DNA of 64,000 bases, taken from assembly GCA_910575695.1 (NCBI GenBank), contig CAJTGJ010000001.1:248001-312000 (forward strand). The letters are read 5' to 3'. Origin of the DNA: Oscillospiraceae bacterium. GTDB taxonomy: Bacteria; Bacillota; Clostridia; Oscillospirales; Oscillospiraceae. Shown here piece by piece: positions 28,943 to 37,089 of the stretch (position 1 is the stretch's first letter; every line of letters begins with the position of its first letter). Both the position numbers and the translations under genes were made by a program. The notes beneath the pieces are model-generated. The model had not been told where the DNA came from, ran no database searches, and saw only the letters and a list, made by a program, of their open reading frames with translations.

Positions 28943-29296
28943 ATGCTCAACACGCAAAATCCCGATTGTTTATTCTGCAAGATCGTCAAGGGGGACATCC
29001 CCTCCAAGATCATCTACAAGGATGAAAAGTGCGTGGCGTTCCACGACATCGACCCCCAGGCCCCCGTCCATTTCCTGGTCATCCCCAAGGTGCACATCGG
29101 TTCCTGCGGGGAGATCAACGGGACCAACTCCCTGGTGGTGAGCCGCTGCTTCGAGGTCATCTCCAAGGTGGCTAAAGAGCTGGGCGTCACCGATTTCCGG
29201 GTGGTGTCCAACTGCGGCGTCCAGGCGGGCCAGTCCGTCCCCCACCTGCATTTCCACGTGCTGGCAGGCCGGGATATGACCTGGCCCCCGGGCTGA
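28943..29296 (+). CDS. HIT family nucleotide-binding protein
   Basis: 117 residues. It starts CLFCKIVKGDIPSKIIY and ends with the histidine triad QSVPHLHFHVLAGRDMTWPPG, so it belongs to the HINT branch of purine-nucleotide phosphoramidases. The substrate in vivo is uncertain. AAGGAGG lies slightly far (11 bases) from ATG 28943. A palindrome immediately after the stop probably ends the transcript. Confidence 0.93.
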   Translation: MLNTQNPDCLFCKIVKGDIPSKIIYKDEKCVAFHDIDPQAPVHFLVIPKVHIGSCGEINGTNSLVVSRCFEVISKVAKELGVTDFRVVSNCGVQAGQSVPHLHFHVLAGRDMTWPPG

Positions 29297-29324
29297 GTTC
29301 CTTTTTCTCGAGAGAAAAAGGAAC
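29297..29324. terminator. Perfect 13-bp palindrome after the HIT gene
   Basis: Arms GTTCCTTTTTCTC / GAGAAAAAGGAAC with a 2-base loop, starting right after the stop. The following CGAAAAG resembles the sequence beside the palindromes of the 690-bp repeat, so it may be a distant relative or solo end. Confidence 0.6.
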
Positions 29325-29435
29325 CGAAAAGAGTCTTAGACTCGCGAGCTTTGAGCCCGCTTCCGCCGCAGGTGCGAAACCCACCGTTTCCCCACGGCAA
29401 CGAAACAGGGCTGTCACTGAAACATGGTATACGCG

Positions 29436-29467
29436 AAAACCCGCCTTGGATATCTGGGCGGGTTTTT
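29436..29467 (+). terminator. Terminator-like hairpin upstream of the CmpB-type gene
   Basis: AAAACCCGCC / GGGCGGGTTTTT with a 10-base loop and a T run. Confidence 0.7.
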
Positions 29468-29574
29468 GCGTGGGCGCAAACTTAAAAAAAACTTTATACT
29501 TCCTTTCGCATTTTCCTGGACATGGGGTGCTATATTATCCCATACCCTATCCACCCCGCGTAAGGAGGTACATC

Positions 29575-30288
29575 ATGACAAGAGATATGACCGCGGCGCG
29601 TCCCGCCAAAACCGCACAGGCCTCAGCCGTCCGCGCTCCGCTGACCCTGTACCGGGTGTTCTGGCTGTTTTTGATCGCGGGCATTTTGGGCGACTTCATC
29701 GAGGTCGTATTCTGGCTGGCTACCCGGGGGGAGCTCACCAGCCGCAGCAGCCTGCTCTACGGCCCGTTCAGCATCGTCTGGGGCATGGGGGCGGTGCTGC
29801 TCACGCTGGTGTTCCACCGCATGGACGATCTGAGCCCCGCCCGGATCTTCATGACCGGCGCCATGCTGGGCGGCTTGTATGAATACATATGCTCCCTGAT
29901 CCAGGAACTGCTGTTCGGGGCCTGCTTCTGGGACTACCGCCACCTGCCCCTGAACCTGAACGGACGGGTGAATCTGGTGTTCTGTCTGTTCTGGGGCATG
30001 GCCGCCGTGGCCTGGGTGCGTCTGATCTGCCCGGCGCTGTTCCGCTTTATTGAGTACATCCCCCGCCAGCGGGGACGGAGCATCGCCCGCGCCGCCGCCC
30101 TGTTCCTCGCCTTCAGCGCCCTGCTGTCCGCCGGAGCCCTGGGCCGCATGGACCAGCGCCAGCGGGATATCCCCGCCTCCGGCGCGGTGAGCCGCTTCCT
30201 GGACGAGGCCTATCCCGACAGCGTGCTCCACAGCCGCTACCCCAACATGAAAATGTACGCCGAAATCGGCTGGTACGACGCCCAATAA
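29575..30288 (+). CDS. Putative ABC transporter permease of the CmpB type (PF06541-like)
   Basis: 237 residues. About four to five hydrophobic helices are visible: YRVFWLFLIAGILGDFIEVV, LLYGPFSIVWGMGAVLLTLV, GAMLGGLYEYICSLIQELLFG and VNLVFCLFWGMAAVAWVRLI. The GP-F-x-x-x-W-G segment and the FWDYRHLPLNLNGR stretch are typical of the putative ABC type IV permease family, which usually lacks an adjacent ATPase, as here. ATG 29575 has AGGAGG 6 bases upstream. The transported substrate is unknown. Confidence 0.8.
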   Translation: MTRDMTAARPAKTAQASAVRAPLTLYRVFWLFLIAGILGDFIEVVFWLATRGELTSRSSLLYGPFSIVWGMGAVLLTLVFHRMDDLSPARIFMTGAMLGGLYEYICSLIQELLFGACFWDYRHLPLNLNGRVNLVFCLFWGMAAVAWVRLICPALFRFIEYIPRQRGRSIARAAALFLAFSALLSAGALGRMDQRQRDIPASGAVSRFLDEAYPDSVLHSRYPNMKMYAEIGWYDAQ

Positions 30289-30292
30289 GACC

Positions 30293-30320
30293 AAGCCCGC
30301 CCTGTTTATGGGGCGGGCTT
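30293..30320 (+). terminator. Terminator after the CmpB-type gene
   Basis: AAGCCCGCCC / GGGCGGGCTT stem, 10 bp, just after the stop. Confidence 0.75.
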
Positions 30321-30355
30321 GACGTCCCTTAAACGGATTTTAAATATTTTCCCGG

Positions 30356-30384
30356 TTGCAACTTAATTGCGGGACGGATACAAT
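30356..30384 (+). promoter_or_regulatory. Promoter of the two-component operon
   Basis: TTGCAA at 30356-30361, 17 bases, TACAAT at 30379-30384. About 85 bases of leader precede the response-regulator start. Confidence 0.75.
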
Positions 30385-30468
30385 AATAATAACCTAACCG
30401 TAGGGGAGGGGCAAGCGCCTCCCCCTGCAGGCTCGATTCAAGGATATGCATAACGGGAGTGATGCGCC

Positions 30469-31173
30469 ATGTACACGGTTCTGATCTGCGACGACGACAG
30501 GGATATTGTATCCGCCCTGGAAATTTACCTGTCCAGCGAGGGCTACCGCACGGTGTCCGCCTACAACGGCGAGGAGGCCATCCGGTGTGTGAATGAGGAC
30601 AATATCGACCTTATCCTCATGGACATCATGATGCCCCAGCTGGACGGCATCCGGGCCACCGCCCGCCTGCGGGAGTCAGGAGGCAACATCCCCATCATCC
30701 TGCTCACCGCGAAAAGCGAGGACACCGACAAGGTGCTGGGGCTGAACATCGGCGCGGACGACTACATCACCAAGCCCTTCAACCCCATCGAGGTCATCGC
30801 CCGGGTGAAAAGCCAGCTCCGGCGGTACACCACCCTGGGCGGCAGGACCACGGTGGATTCCCCCGGCGGCGCCCTGCGCAACGGCAGCATTATCATGGAC
30901 GACGAGGCCAAGGCGGTGACGGTGGACGGCGAGAGCGTGAGCCTCACCCCCATTGAGTACAACATCCTGCGCCTGCTGATGAAAAACCTGGGCCGGGTGT
31001 ACTCCACCGCCCAGATCTATGAGCAGGTGTGGAACGACCCGGCCCTGGGCAGCGAGAACACCGTGGCCGTCCACATCCGGCACCTGCGGGAAAAAATCGA
31101 GATAGACCCGGCCAACCCCCGGTATCTCAAGGTGGTGTGGGGGCTGGGGTATAAAATGGAGAAGATGACATGA
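30469..31173 (+). CDS. OmpR/PhoB-family response regulator
   Basis: 234 residues. The receiver domain (about 1-120) has the acidic pocket in LICDDDRD, the phosphorylated Asp in LILMDIMMP, and a Lys in DDYITKPF. The winged-helix domain (about 135-232) has LTPIEYNILRLLMKNLGRVYS and VAVHIRHLREKIE. It is closest in appearance to VanR/RegX-type regulators. The stop overlaps the start of the kinase gene as ATGA, so the pair is co-translated. Confidence 0.95.
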   Translation: MYTVLICDDDRDIVSALEIYLSSEGYRTVSAYNGEEAIRCVNEDNIDLILMDIMMPQLDGIRATARLRESGGNIPIILLTAKSEDTDKVLGLNIGADDYITKPFNPIEVIARVKSQLRRYTTLGGRTTVDSPGGALRNGSIIMDDEAKAVTVDGESVSLTPIEYNILRLLMKNLGRVYSTAQIYEQVWNDPALGSENTVAVHIRHLREKIEIDPANPRYLKVVWGLGYKMEKMT

Positions 31174-33485
31174 AATGGCGGGAAAATATCGCCATGAAGG
31201 CCCTGGCCTTCATGGCGGCGGTGGCGGCATTCACCGCCACCGCAATCCTCTCTTGGTACCAGATCGCCAATTTCGACGCCCTCTGGAGCGATGAGTACAC
31301 CGGGGCCCACGGTTACACCCTGCAATACCTGGTGCGCCGGGACTACGACTCGGTGAGCTACCTGGCGCGGCTGTACGAAAAGCGGGACCAGGGGACGGAG
31401 CTGACCTTCCCGGAACGGCGGGCGCTGGAGCAGTTCGAGGCCCGTTATGACCCCGCCGCCACCAACCTGCGCTGGCAGCTCCTGGACCAGGACGGGAAAT
31501 TCCTCTACGGCAACACCCGGGAGGACAGCGGCAGGGTGGAGCCGGACTACTGGAAGCAGTTCGAACTGAACGACCCGGACCGGCCCGGCGTGGAATCCAC
31601 CTGGTCATATTATACGGAGATCGAGGAGGAGGCCCTCAACGCCGGGGATTACAGCGAGCCGGTCTGTGATGATATGTGGCGGGAGGTCCTGCCGGAGCTG
31701 ACCGGCATGGTCTCAGCAGTCGAGGACCTCAATGAAAGCCACCTTGAGTGGTCGGATTATTCCATCCAGCCCGACACCATTCTGGCCGATACAGACGGGC
31801 AGACCCTGGTGCTGTGGGTACGCACCCCGGACGGCCTCTACCTGTATTATCCCACGGTCCGGGCCTGCCTGGAGGCCAACAAGTTCGGCTATATCCTCGA
31901 CCCTTATGGCCCGGAATGGACGCTGGAGGCCCAGCCCACCGACGAGTCCGAGGACGCCTCCGGCGGCGGGTCCTACGCCAACCTGCTGCTTTGGGTGGAC
32001 AGGGAGCTCCGGGTGTCCGACTCCTACAAGCGCGCCGCCGACAAGCTGGCCCAGTGGCAGTCGGACAAAGAAGGTTATCTGGCCCTCACCATTGTGCTGG
32101 GCGCCGCCGGCATCCTGCTGATGGTGTACCTGTGCTGCGGCGCGGGGCACAAGCGGGGGGAGGAGGGCATTTACCTCAACTGGTTCCACCGCATACCCGC
32201 CGATGTCCTGCTGTCCCTGCTGTTTTTGGGCGGTGCATCCTGCGTGTTCATCGGGCTGAATGTGTCCATAGAGAACTACTCCTACCTGTACGCGCCCATG
32301 TATGTCCAGTTGATCGTTCTGGGGCTGACGGTGTCCTTGGCGGCGGCGCTGGGCATGGCGGCGCTCATTACGGTATGCGCCCGGTGCAAGGCGCACACGC
32401 TTCTGCGCAACACCTGGACCTGGGCCTTCTGCGCCTGGTGCTGGGGGCTGTTTGAACGCATGGGGAGGGCCGTCCAGGCCATCCCCCTGATCTGGAAGGC
32501 GGTGCTGAGCTGTATGGCGTATCCCATCTTCACAATGGCAACGATCCGATGGGCCGCCGGGCTGTGGCTGCTGGTGAGCTTTCTGGCGGCGGCTTACCTT
32601 TGTACCTGGGCCTATCAGTGGAAGCGCATCCGCCGCGGCGCCCAGGAGATCATCGGCGGCAACCCCGGCTACCAGATCGACACCCGCCGGATGCTCCCCG
32701 ACCTGCGGGGCCACGCCGACGAGCTGAACAACCTGGGCCACGCCATTTCGGCGGCGGTGGACGACCGGATGAAAAGCGAGCATTTCAAGGCGGAGCTGAT
32801 CACCAACGTATCCCACGATCTGAAAACCCCGCTGACCTCCATCATCAACTATGTGGACCTGCTGAAAAAGGTGGAGATCACCGACTCCAAGGCGGCGGAG
32901 TATATCGAGGTGCTGGACCGCAAGAGCCAGCGGCTGAAGAAGCTGACGGAGGACCTGGTGGAGGCCTCCAAGGCGTCCACCGGAAACCTGACGGTAAACT
33001 GGGAGCAGCTGGACTGGGTCCAGCTCACCGACCAGGCCCTGGCGGAGTGCGGCGACCGGCTGGAGGCCCAGGGGCTGACGGTGGTGCGCTCCCTGCCGGA
33101 GGAGCCCATCTGGGTAAGCGCGGACGGGCGGCACCTGTGGCGGGTGCTGGACAATCTGCTGACCAACTGCGCCAAGTACGCCCTGCCGGGCACCCGGGTC
33201 TATCTGGACCTGCGGGAAACGGGGAGCTGGGCGGTGCTGTCGGTGAAGAACATCAGCCGGGACGCCCTGGACATCCCCGCCGAGCGGCTCATGGAGCGCT
33301 TTGTCCGGGGGGACGAATCCCGCACCGCCTCGGGCAGCGGGCTGGGCCTGTCCATCGCCCAGTCCCTCACCGAGCTTCAGCGCGGCAGATTTGAGATCAG
33401 CATTGACGGGGATCTGTTCAAGGCCATCGTCTCCCTGCCCCTCAGCGGGGAGGGGCCTGACGGCCTGCCCCTTCTGCGGCTGTGA
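31170..33485 (+). CDS. Membrane sensor histidine kinase
   Basis: 771 residues. The first membrane helix (about 8-28) and a large extracellular sensor domain (to about 295) are followed by several more helices (about 300-490). The HisKA domain has the phospho-acceptor in ITNVSHDLKTPLTSIINY (near 550). The ATPase domain shows WRVLDNLLTNCAKYA and ASGSGLGLSIAQSLTEL. Multiple C-terminal helices before the kinase core recall VanS-like kinases of Clostridia. It starts within the regulator stop (ATGA). The signal is unknown. Confidence 0.93.
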   Translation: MKWRENIAMKALAFMAAVAAFTATAILSWYQIANFDALWSDEYTGAHGYTLQYLVRRDYDSVSYLARLYEKRDQGTELTFPERRALEQFEARYDPAATNLRWQLLDQDGKFLYGNTREDSGRVEPDYWKQFELNDPDRPGVESTWSYYTEIEEEALNAGDYSEPVCDDMWREVLPELTGMVSAVEDLNESHLEWSDYSIQPDTILADTDGQTLVLWVRTPDGLYLYYPTVRACLEANKFGYILDPYGPEWTLEAQPTDESEDASGGGSYANLLLWVDRELRVSDSYKRAADKLAQWQSDKEGYLALTIVLGAAGILLMVYLCCGAGHKRGEEGIYLNWFHRIPADVLLSLLFLGGASCVFIGLNVSIENYSYLYAPMYVQLIVLGLTVSLAAALGMAALITVCARCKAHTLLRNTWTWAFCAWCWGLFERMGRAVQAIPLIWKAVLSCMAYPIFTMATIRWAAGLWLLVSFLAAAYLCTWAYQWKRIRRGAQEIIGGNPGYQIDTRRMLPDLRGHADELNNLGHAISAAVDDRMKSEHFKAELITNVSHDLKTPLTSIINYVDLLKKVEITDSKAAEYIEVLDRKSQRLKKLTEDLVEASKASTGNLTVNWEQLDWVQLTDQALAECGDRLEAQGLTVVRSLPEEPIWVSADGRHLWRVLDNLLTNCAKYALPGTRVYLDLRETGSWAVLSVKNISRDALDIPAERLMERFVRGDESRTASGSGLGLSIAQSLTELQRGRFEISIDGDLFKAIVSLPLSGEGPDGLPLLRL

Positions 33486-33489
33486 CGCA

Positions 33490-33525
33490 GAAAACGCCCG
33501 GGCGGTTATCCGCCCGGGCGTTTTC
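33490..33525 (+). terminator. Terminator after the sensor kinase
   Basis: A perfect 16-bp stem, GAAAACGCCCGGGCGG / CCGCCCGGGCGTTTTC, loop TTAT. Confidence 0.9.
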
Positions 33526-33553
33526 CTTCCGGGGATGCACCCGCGGGGGAGAT

Positions 33554-33582
33554 TTGACGTCAGCCGCCGCCGGTGGTATAAT
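33554..33582 (+). promoter_or_regulatory. Promoter of the dnaD / dnaC-like operon
   Basis: TTGACG at 33554-33559, 17 bases, TATAAT at 33577-33582. Confidence 0.85.
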
Positions 33583-33611
33583 GAAAAAAACATCGAAAGG
33601 AGGCGCAGACC

Positions 33612-34583
33612 ATGCCCGCACTGCTGATGCCCAGCGAGATCCTGTCCATGTCCGCCCAGGCCGCGCGGCGGCTTGTGGAGGCCGGGGAGGGCGACGGGGC
33701 CCTGCTTTATCTGGCCCTGCTGTCCTGCGGCGGGGACTCTGCCCAGGCCGCCGCCCGCCTGCGCTGGCCCGAGAGCCGCCTGCGCCTCGCCTTCGACCGG
33801 CTGGCCGCGCTGGAGCTGGCCCAGCCCCCCGCTGATTCCCCCGCCCCGCCCCCGCCCAGGCAGGACGACCGCCGGCCCGAATACAGCCGGGGGGAGATCG
33901 TCACCGCCATGGAAAAGGAGCCGGTGTTCCAGGGCCTGTGCCGGGAGATGGAGGGGCGGCTCAACCGGATCTTCACCGATAACGACCTGAAATGCCTGTA
34001 CACCATCTACGACTTTCTGGCCTTCCCGCCGGAGGTGATCCTCCTGCTCACCGGCTGGGTCATCCAGCGGGAGCGCCGCCAGAAAAACAACCCCGCCGCC
34101 TACCCCCGGATGCCCCAGCTCCAGACGGAGGCGTTCCGCTGGAAGCGCCTGGGGGTGGACACCCTGGAGCGGGCGGAGGACTACCTGCGCCGCCAGGAGG
34201 CGGTGGACCAGCGGGAGTGGGCGGTGCTGTCCGCGGTGGGGGTGACGGAGCGCCGCCCCGCCGTGAGCCGGGAGAGGGAGTACATCTCCGCCTGGGTGGG
34301 CATGGGGCTGAGCGACGAGCTGATCCGCATGGCCTACGAGCGCACGGTGTACAAAAAGGGGGCCATGAACTGGCCCTACGCCAACAAGATTCTGGAGTCA
34401 TGGCACAAAGCGGGGTACAAGACCGCCGCCCAGGTGGAGGCCGGGGACAGGCCTCCCGCCCGGGCCCGGACCGGGCCCGCCCCGCAGCAGCCCCAGGACT
34501 TCCAGCCAACCCAGGACCGGATCCAGAAAAACAACGACTGGCTGGACCAGTTCTTAGAGGAACAGAGAAAAGGAGACGGCTGA
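33612..34583 (+). CDS. DnaD-domain replication initiation protein
   Basis: 323 residues. The N-terminal winged-helix part (about 1-70) carries the DnaD oligomerisation region, followed by a Pro-rich linker. A DnaD/phage-type C-domain (about 90-165) has IFTDNDLKCLYTIYDFLAFPPEVILLL, and a second one (about 215-265) contains YISAWVGMGLSDELIRMAYERTV and the family motif MNWPYANKILESWH. Such proteins remodel DNA at the origin and help load the helicase. It ends one base before the DnaC-like gene, consistent with joint action. Confidence 0.88.
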   Translation: MPALLMPSEILSMSAQAARRLVEAGEGDGALLYLALLSCGGDSAQAAARLRWPESRLRLAFDRLAALELAQPPADSPAPPPPRQDDRRPEYSRGEIVTAMEKEPVFQGLCREMEGRLNRIFTDNDLKCLYTIYDFLAFPPEVILLLTGWVIQRERRQKNNPAAYPRMPQLQTEAFRWKRLGVDTLERAEDYLRRQEAVDQREWAVLSAVGVTERRPAVSREREYISAWVGMGLSDELIRMAYERTVYKKGAMNWPYANKILESWHKAGYKTAAQVEAGDRPPARARTGPAPQQPQDFQPTQDRIQKNNDWLDQFLEEQRKGDG

Positions 34584-34584
34584 T

Positions 34585-35592
34585 ATGTCCTACGAGCCCA
34601 ATGTGATGCGCACCGCCCTGGCCCGGCTGGAGCGCCGCCGGGACCAGCGGGAGCGCCGCCGCTGGCAGCTGGAGCAGGAGCTGTACGCCAAACAGCCCCG
34701 GCTGAAGGCGGTGGACGCCGCCCTGCGGGGTACCATGGCGGACCTGGCCCTGCTGGCCACAGGAAAAAAGCCGGTGTCGGCGGACGGCCCGGAGATCGCC
34801 GCCATCCGCGCCCGGAATCTGGAGCTTCAGCAGGAGCGCGCCCATCTGCTGGGCGGGCTGGGCTATGGCCCGGACGCCCTGGACGGCGCCCCCGCCTGCC
34901 CCAGGTGCGGCGATACGGGCTGGGCGGAGGGAAAAATGTGTACCTGCCTGAAGGAGCTGTGCGCCCAGGAGCAGCTGAACGCCCTCACCGCCCTGCTGAA
35001 CCTCACCGACGAGCAGGACTTTGACCGCCTGCGGCTGGACGTGTACAGCGACCAGCCCTGGCAGGGGCAGGGCCGCTCCCCCAGGGAGAACATGAGGCGC
35101 ATCGTGGCGGTGTGCGAGGGCTTCGCCCGGCAGTTCCCGGACTATCCGCTGAAAAATCTGCTGTTTTCCGGCGGAACCGGGCTGGGCAAGACCTTTTTGT
35201 CCGGGTGCGTGGCCCGGGAGGTGTCACGCCGGGGCTATTCCGTGGTGTACGACACCGCCATCCACCTGTTTGCCGCCTTTGAGGCCCGCCGCTTCTCCCG
35301 GGACGCCGGGGAGGGCCGTCAGGCCCGGGACGACGCCCGGCGGTACCTGGGCTGCGACCTGCTGATCCTGGACGATCTGGGCAGTGAGTTCACCAGCCCC
35401 CTGTGCCAGTCCGCCCTGTATGAGGTGGTGAATGGCCGCCTCCAGGCGGGGCGGCACACCATCATCTCCACCAACTTGTCCATAGAACAGGTGGCACAGC
35501 GGTATTCCCCCCAGCTCACCTCCCGCATAGGGGGGATGTACCGGGAGCTGACCTTCTACGGGGATGATCTGCGGATGACGGCATTGGCGTAA
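34585..35592 (+). CDS. DnaC/DnaI-like helicase-loader ATPase
   Basis: 335 residues. The N-terminal helical part ends in a zinc ribbon (CPRCGDTGWAEGKMCTCLKE, about 105-125), which in DnaI-type loaders contacts the DnaB helicase. The AAA+ domain has Walker A FSGGTGLGKTFLSG and Walker B DLLILDDLGSE, then IISTNLS. It lies directly after the DnaD gene with AAGGAG before ATG 34585. It faces the candidate small RNA at 35596-35775 across only three bases. Confidence 0.9.
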   Translation: MSYEPNVMRTALARLERRRDQRERRRWQLEQELYAKQPRLKAVDAALRGTMADLALLATGKKPVSADGPEIAAIRARNLELQQERAHLLGGLGYGPDALDGAPACPRCGDTGWAEGKMCTCLKELCAQEQLNALTALLNLTDEQDFDRLRLDVYSDQPWQGQGRSPRENMRRIVAVCEGFARQFPDYPLKNLLFSGGTGLGKTFLSGCVAREVSRRGYSVVYDTAIHLFAAFEARRFSRDAGEGRQARDDARRYLGCDLLILDDLGSEFTSPLCQSALYEVVNGRLQAGRHTIISTNLSIEQVAQRYSPQLTSRIGGMYRELTFYGDDLRMTALA

Positions 35593-35595
35593 CGC

Positions 35596-35775
35596 AAAAC
35601 TGCCCCGCCTGTCCGGACAAGGACAGGCGGGGCAAAAACCTCTTGCATTTCCCGCTGTGATAGGCTTAAATTGGGGTGGAAGCATAAAAGGCGGCAGGCT
35701 GTGGGATGTTGCGAGCACCCCACAGCCCTGCGCGAGTGAGGCGACACTCAACACAGCGATTTGATATCGTACCAC
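35596..35775 (-). ncRNA. Candidate small structured RNA with 6S-like architecture
   Basis: A clean minus-strand transcription unit of about 180 bases with no reading frame. It has a strong promoter (35782-35810) and ends in a 14-bp hairpin (TGCCCCGCCTGTCC / GGACAGGCGGGGCA) followed by GTTTTG. Inside, CGCTGTG near the 5' part pairs with CACAGCG near the 3' part as a closing stem. An open region comes next, then a long apical hairpin (GGCTGTGGG / CCCACAGCC). That shape and length fit 6S RNA, the regulator that holds RNA polymerase in stationary phase. The identity is inference from shape, not sequence matching. Confidence 0.55.
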
Positions 35776-35781
35776 GGGCTT

Positions 35782-35810
35782 ATTATATCTGTTTTCCGTC
35801 AGAATGGCAA
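35782..35810 (-). promoter_or_regulatory. Promoter of the candidate small RNA
   Basis: On the minus strand TTGCCA (35810-35805), 17 bases, TATAAT (35787-35782). Confidence 0.75.
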
Positions 35811-35857
35811 GGCGGGAAACGATGGAACAGGCTTTGTGTTCGCATTGGTTTTTCAAG

Positions 35858-35892
35858 GCGGTGTTGAGTAATTTAACTCGACACCGCTTTTT
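35858..35892 (+). terminator. Terminator-like hairpin before the LRR/SLH gene
   Basis: GCGGTGTTGAGT / ACTCGACACCGC followed by TTTTT. No gene feeds directly into it on the plus strand, so it may shield the next gene or belong to an unrecognised short transcript. Confidence 0.6.
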
Positions 35893-35976
35893 ATGTTTCC
35901 GGCAGGCCGCTGGGGCGGGCACGGGGTCCGCCCTGGGGCGGTCTGCTGGAGCAGGCCGTTATAGAAAGGAGAAAAA

Positions 35977-37047
35977 ATGAAAAAACGATTCTTATCCCTG
36001 TTTCTGGCACTGGCCCTGTGCGTGGGGCTGTGCGCCGTCCCCGGATTCGCGGCAGACAGCGATTTTGTGATCGACAAGGAGGGCTGGCTGGTCAAGTATA
36101 CCGGTCCCGGCGGCGATGTTGTGATACCCGACGGGGTCACGGTCATCGGATGCTGTGTATTTAAAGACCGCAAGGACCTGACCGGCGTCACCATTCCCGA
36201 GGGCGTTACCGCGCTCTCCACCTCCGCGTTTAGATACTGCACCAGCCTGACCAGCGTCACGATCCCCAAAAGCGTTGATTTTATTGACGGCGTTACCACG
36301 ATCAAAAACCAGGCGTTTTTTGACTGCGAACGCTTATCCTCCGCTGCCATTCCCTCCAGCGTCACCAGCATCGGCGCCTGCGCGTTCGACAGCTGTGACA
36401 GCCTGACGGATATTTATTTCGGCGGGAGCAAAGCCCAGTGGGAGGCAATACAGGACAATTCTATGTTCAGCACCAACAATCCGGCGGACGTTGTGATCCA
36501 CTACAATTCCCCGGCTTCCGATCCCGCCCCCTCCTTCACCGACGTCCCCGACTGGTGCTCCTCTGCCGTGAGCTGGGCGGTCGGCCGGAAAATCACCGAG
36601 GGTGTTGGAAATGACCGCTTCGCCCCCAGTAATCAGTGCGCCAACGCCATGATCCTCACCTTCCTGTGGCGGGCCGCCGGGGAGCCTGACTCCACCGCCG
36701 CCCTGCCCGTGGACATCACCGGCAAGAATCTGGACTACGCCGAAACCGCCCTGCGCTGGGCGGCGGAAAAGGGCATGATTGACGAGACCCTGGACCCCGC
36801 CGCCAACTGCACCCGGGCCAGCGCGGTCAGCTATATCTGGCAGGCGCTGGGCAAAGAGAGCGCCCCCGCCAGCGGCTTCAATGACGTGCCCACCGGAGCG
36901 GACTACGCCGCCGCCGTAGACTGGGCCTCGGCCAACGGCATCGTGGAGGGCTATCCTGACGGCTCTTTCCACCCCGACACGGTCTGCAGCCGGGGCGTGA
37001 TCGCCGCCATGCTCCACCGGGCCTACGTGCCCAGCGTCCGGCTGTAA
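35977..37047 (+). CDS. Secreted leucine-rich-repeat / SLH surface protein
   Basis: 356 residues. A signal peptide (KKRFLSLFLALALCVGLCAVPGFA) precedes BspA-like repeats (about 45-150, with [12 protein letters not shown]). These end in the same kind of cap as the mobile element's giant protein (GGSKAQWEAI ... VIHYNS). Three SLH-type modules (about 183-356, starting FTDVPDWCSSAVSWAVGRKI) would attach it to the cell wall; the middle one is divergent. G+C content matches the chromosome. It is probably a resident relative of the element-borne protein. Confidence 0.85.
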   Translation: MKKRFLSLFLALALCVGLCAVPGFAADSDFVIDKEGWLVKYTGPGGDVVIPDGVTVIGCCVFKDRKDLTGVTIPEGVTALSTSAFRYCTSLTSVTIPKSVDFIDGVTTIKNQAFFDCERLSSAAIPSSVTSIGACAFDSCDSLTDIYFGGSKAQWEAIQDNSMFSTNNPADVVIHYNSPASDPAPSFTDVPDWCSSAVSWAVGRKITEGVGNDRFAPSNQCANAMILTFLWRAAGEPDSTAALPVDITGKNLDYAETALRWAAEKGMIDETLDPAANCTRASAVSYIWQALGKESAPASGFNDVPTGADYAAAVDWASANGIVEGYPDGSFHPDTVCSRGVIAAMLHRAYVPSVRL

Positions 37048-37052
37048 CAATC

Positions 37053-37087
37053 AAAGCTCCTCCCCCGCTCAGCGGGGGAGGAGCTTT
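37053..37087. terminator. Bidirectional terminator between convergent genes
   Basis: A perfect 16-bp stem, AAAGCTCCTCCCCCGC / GCGGGGGAGGAGCTTT, loop TCA, between stops at 37047 and 37090. Confidence 0.85.
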
Positions 37088-37089
37088 CT

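Noticed and set aside
35601-35634. Hairpin after the DnaC-like gene as its own terminator
   Set aside because: On the plus strand it is followed by AAAAACC rather than T residues; the T run is on the minus strand, so it fits the small RNA better.
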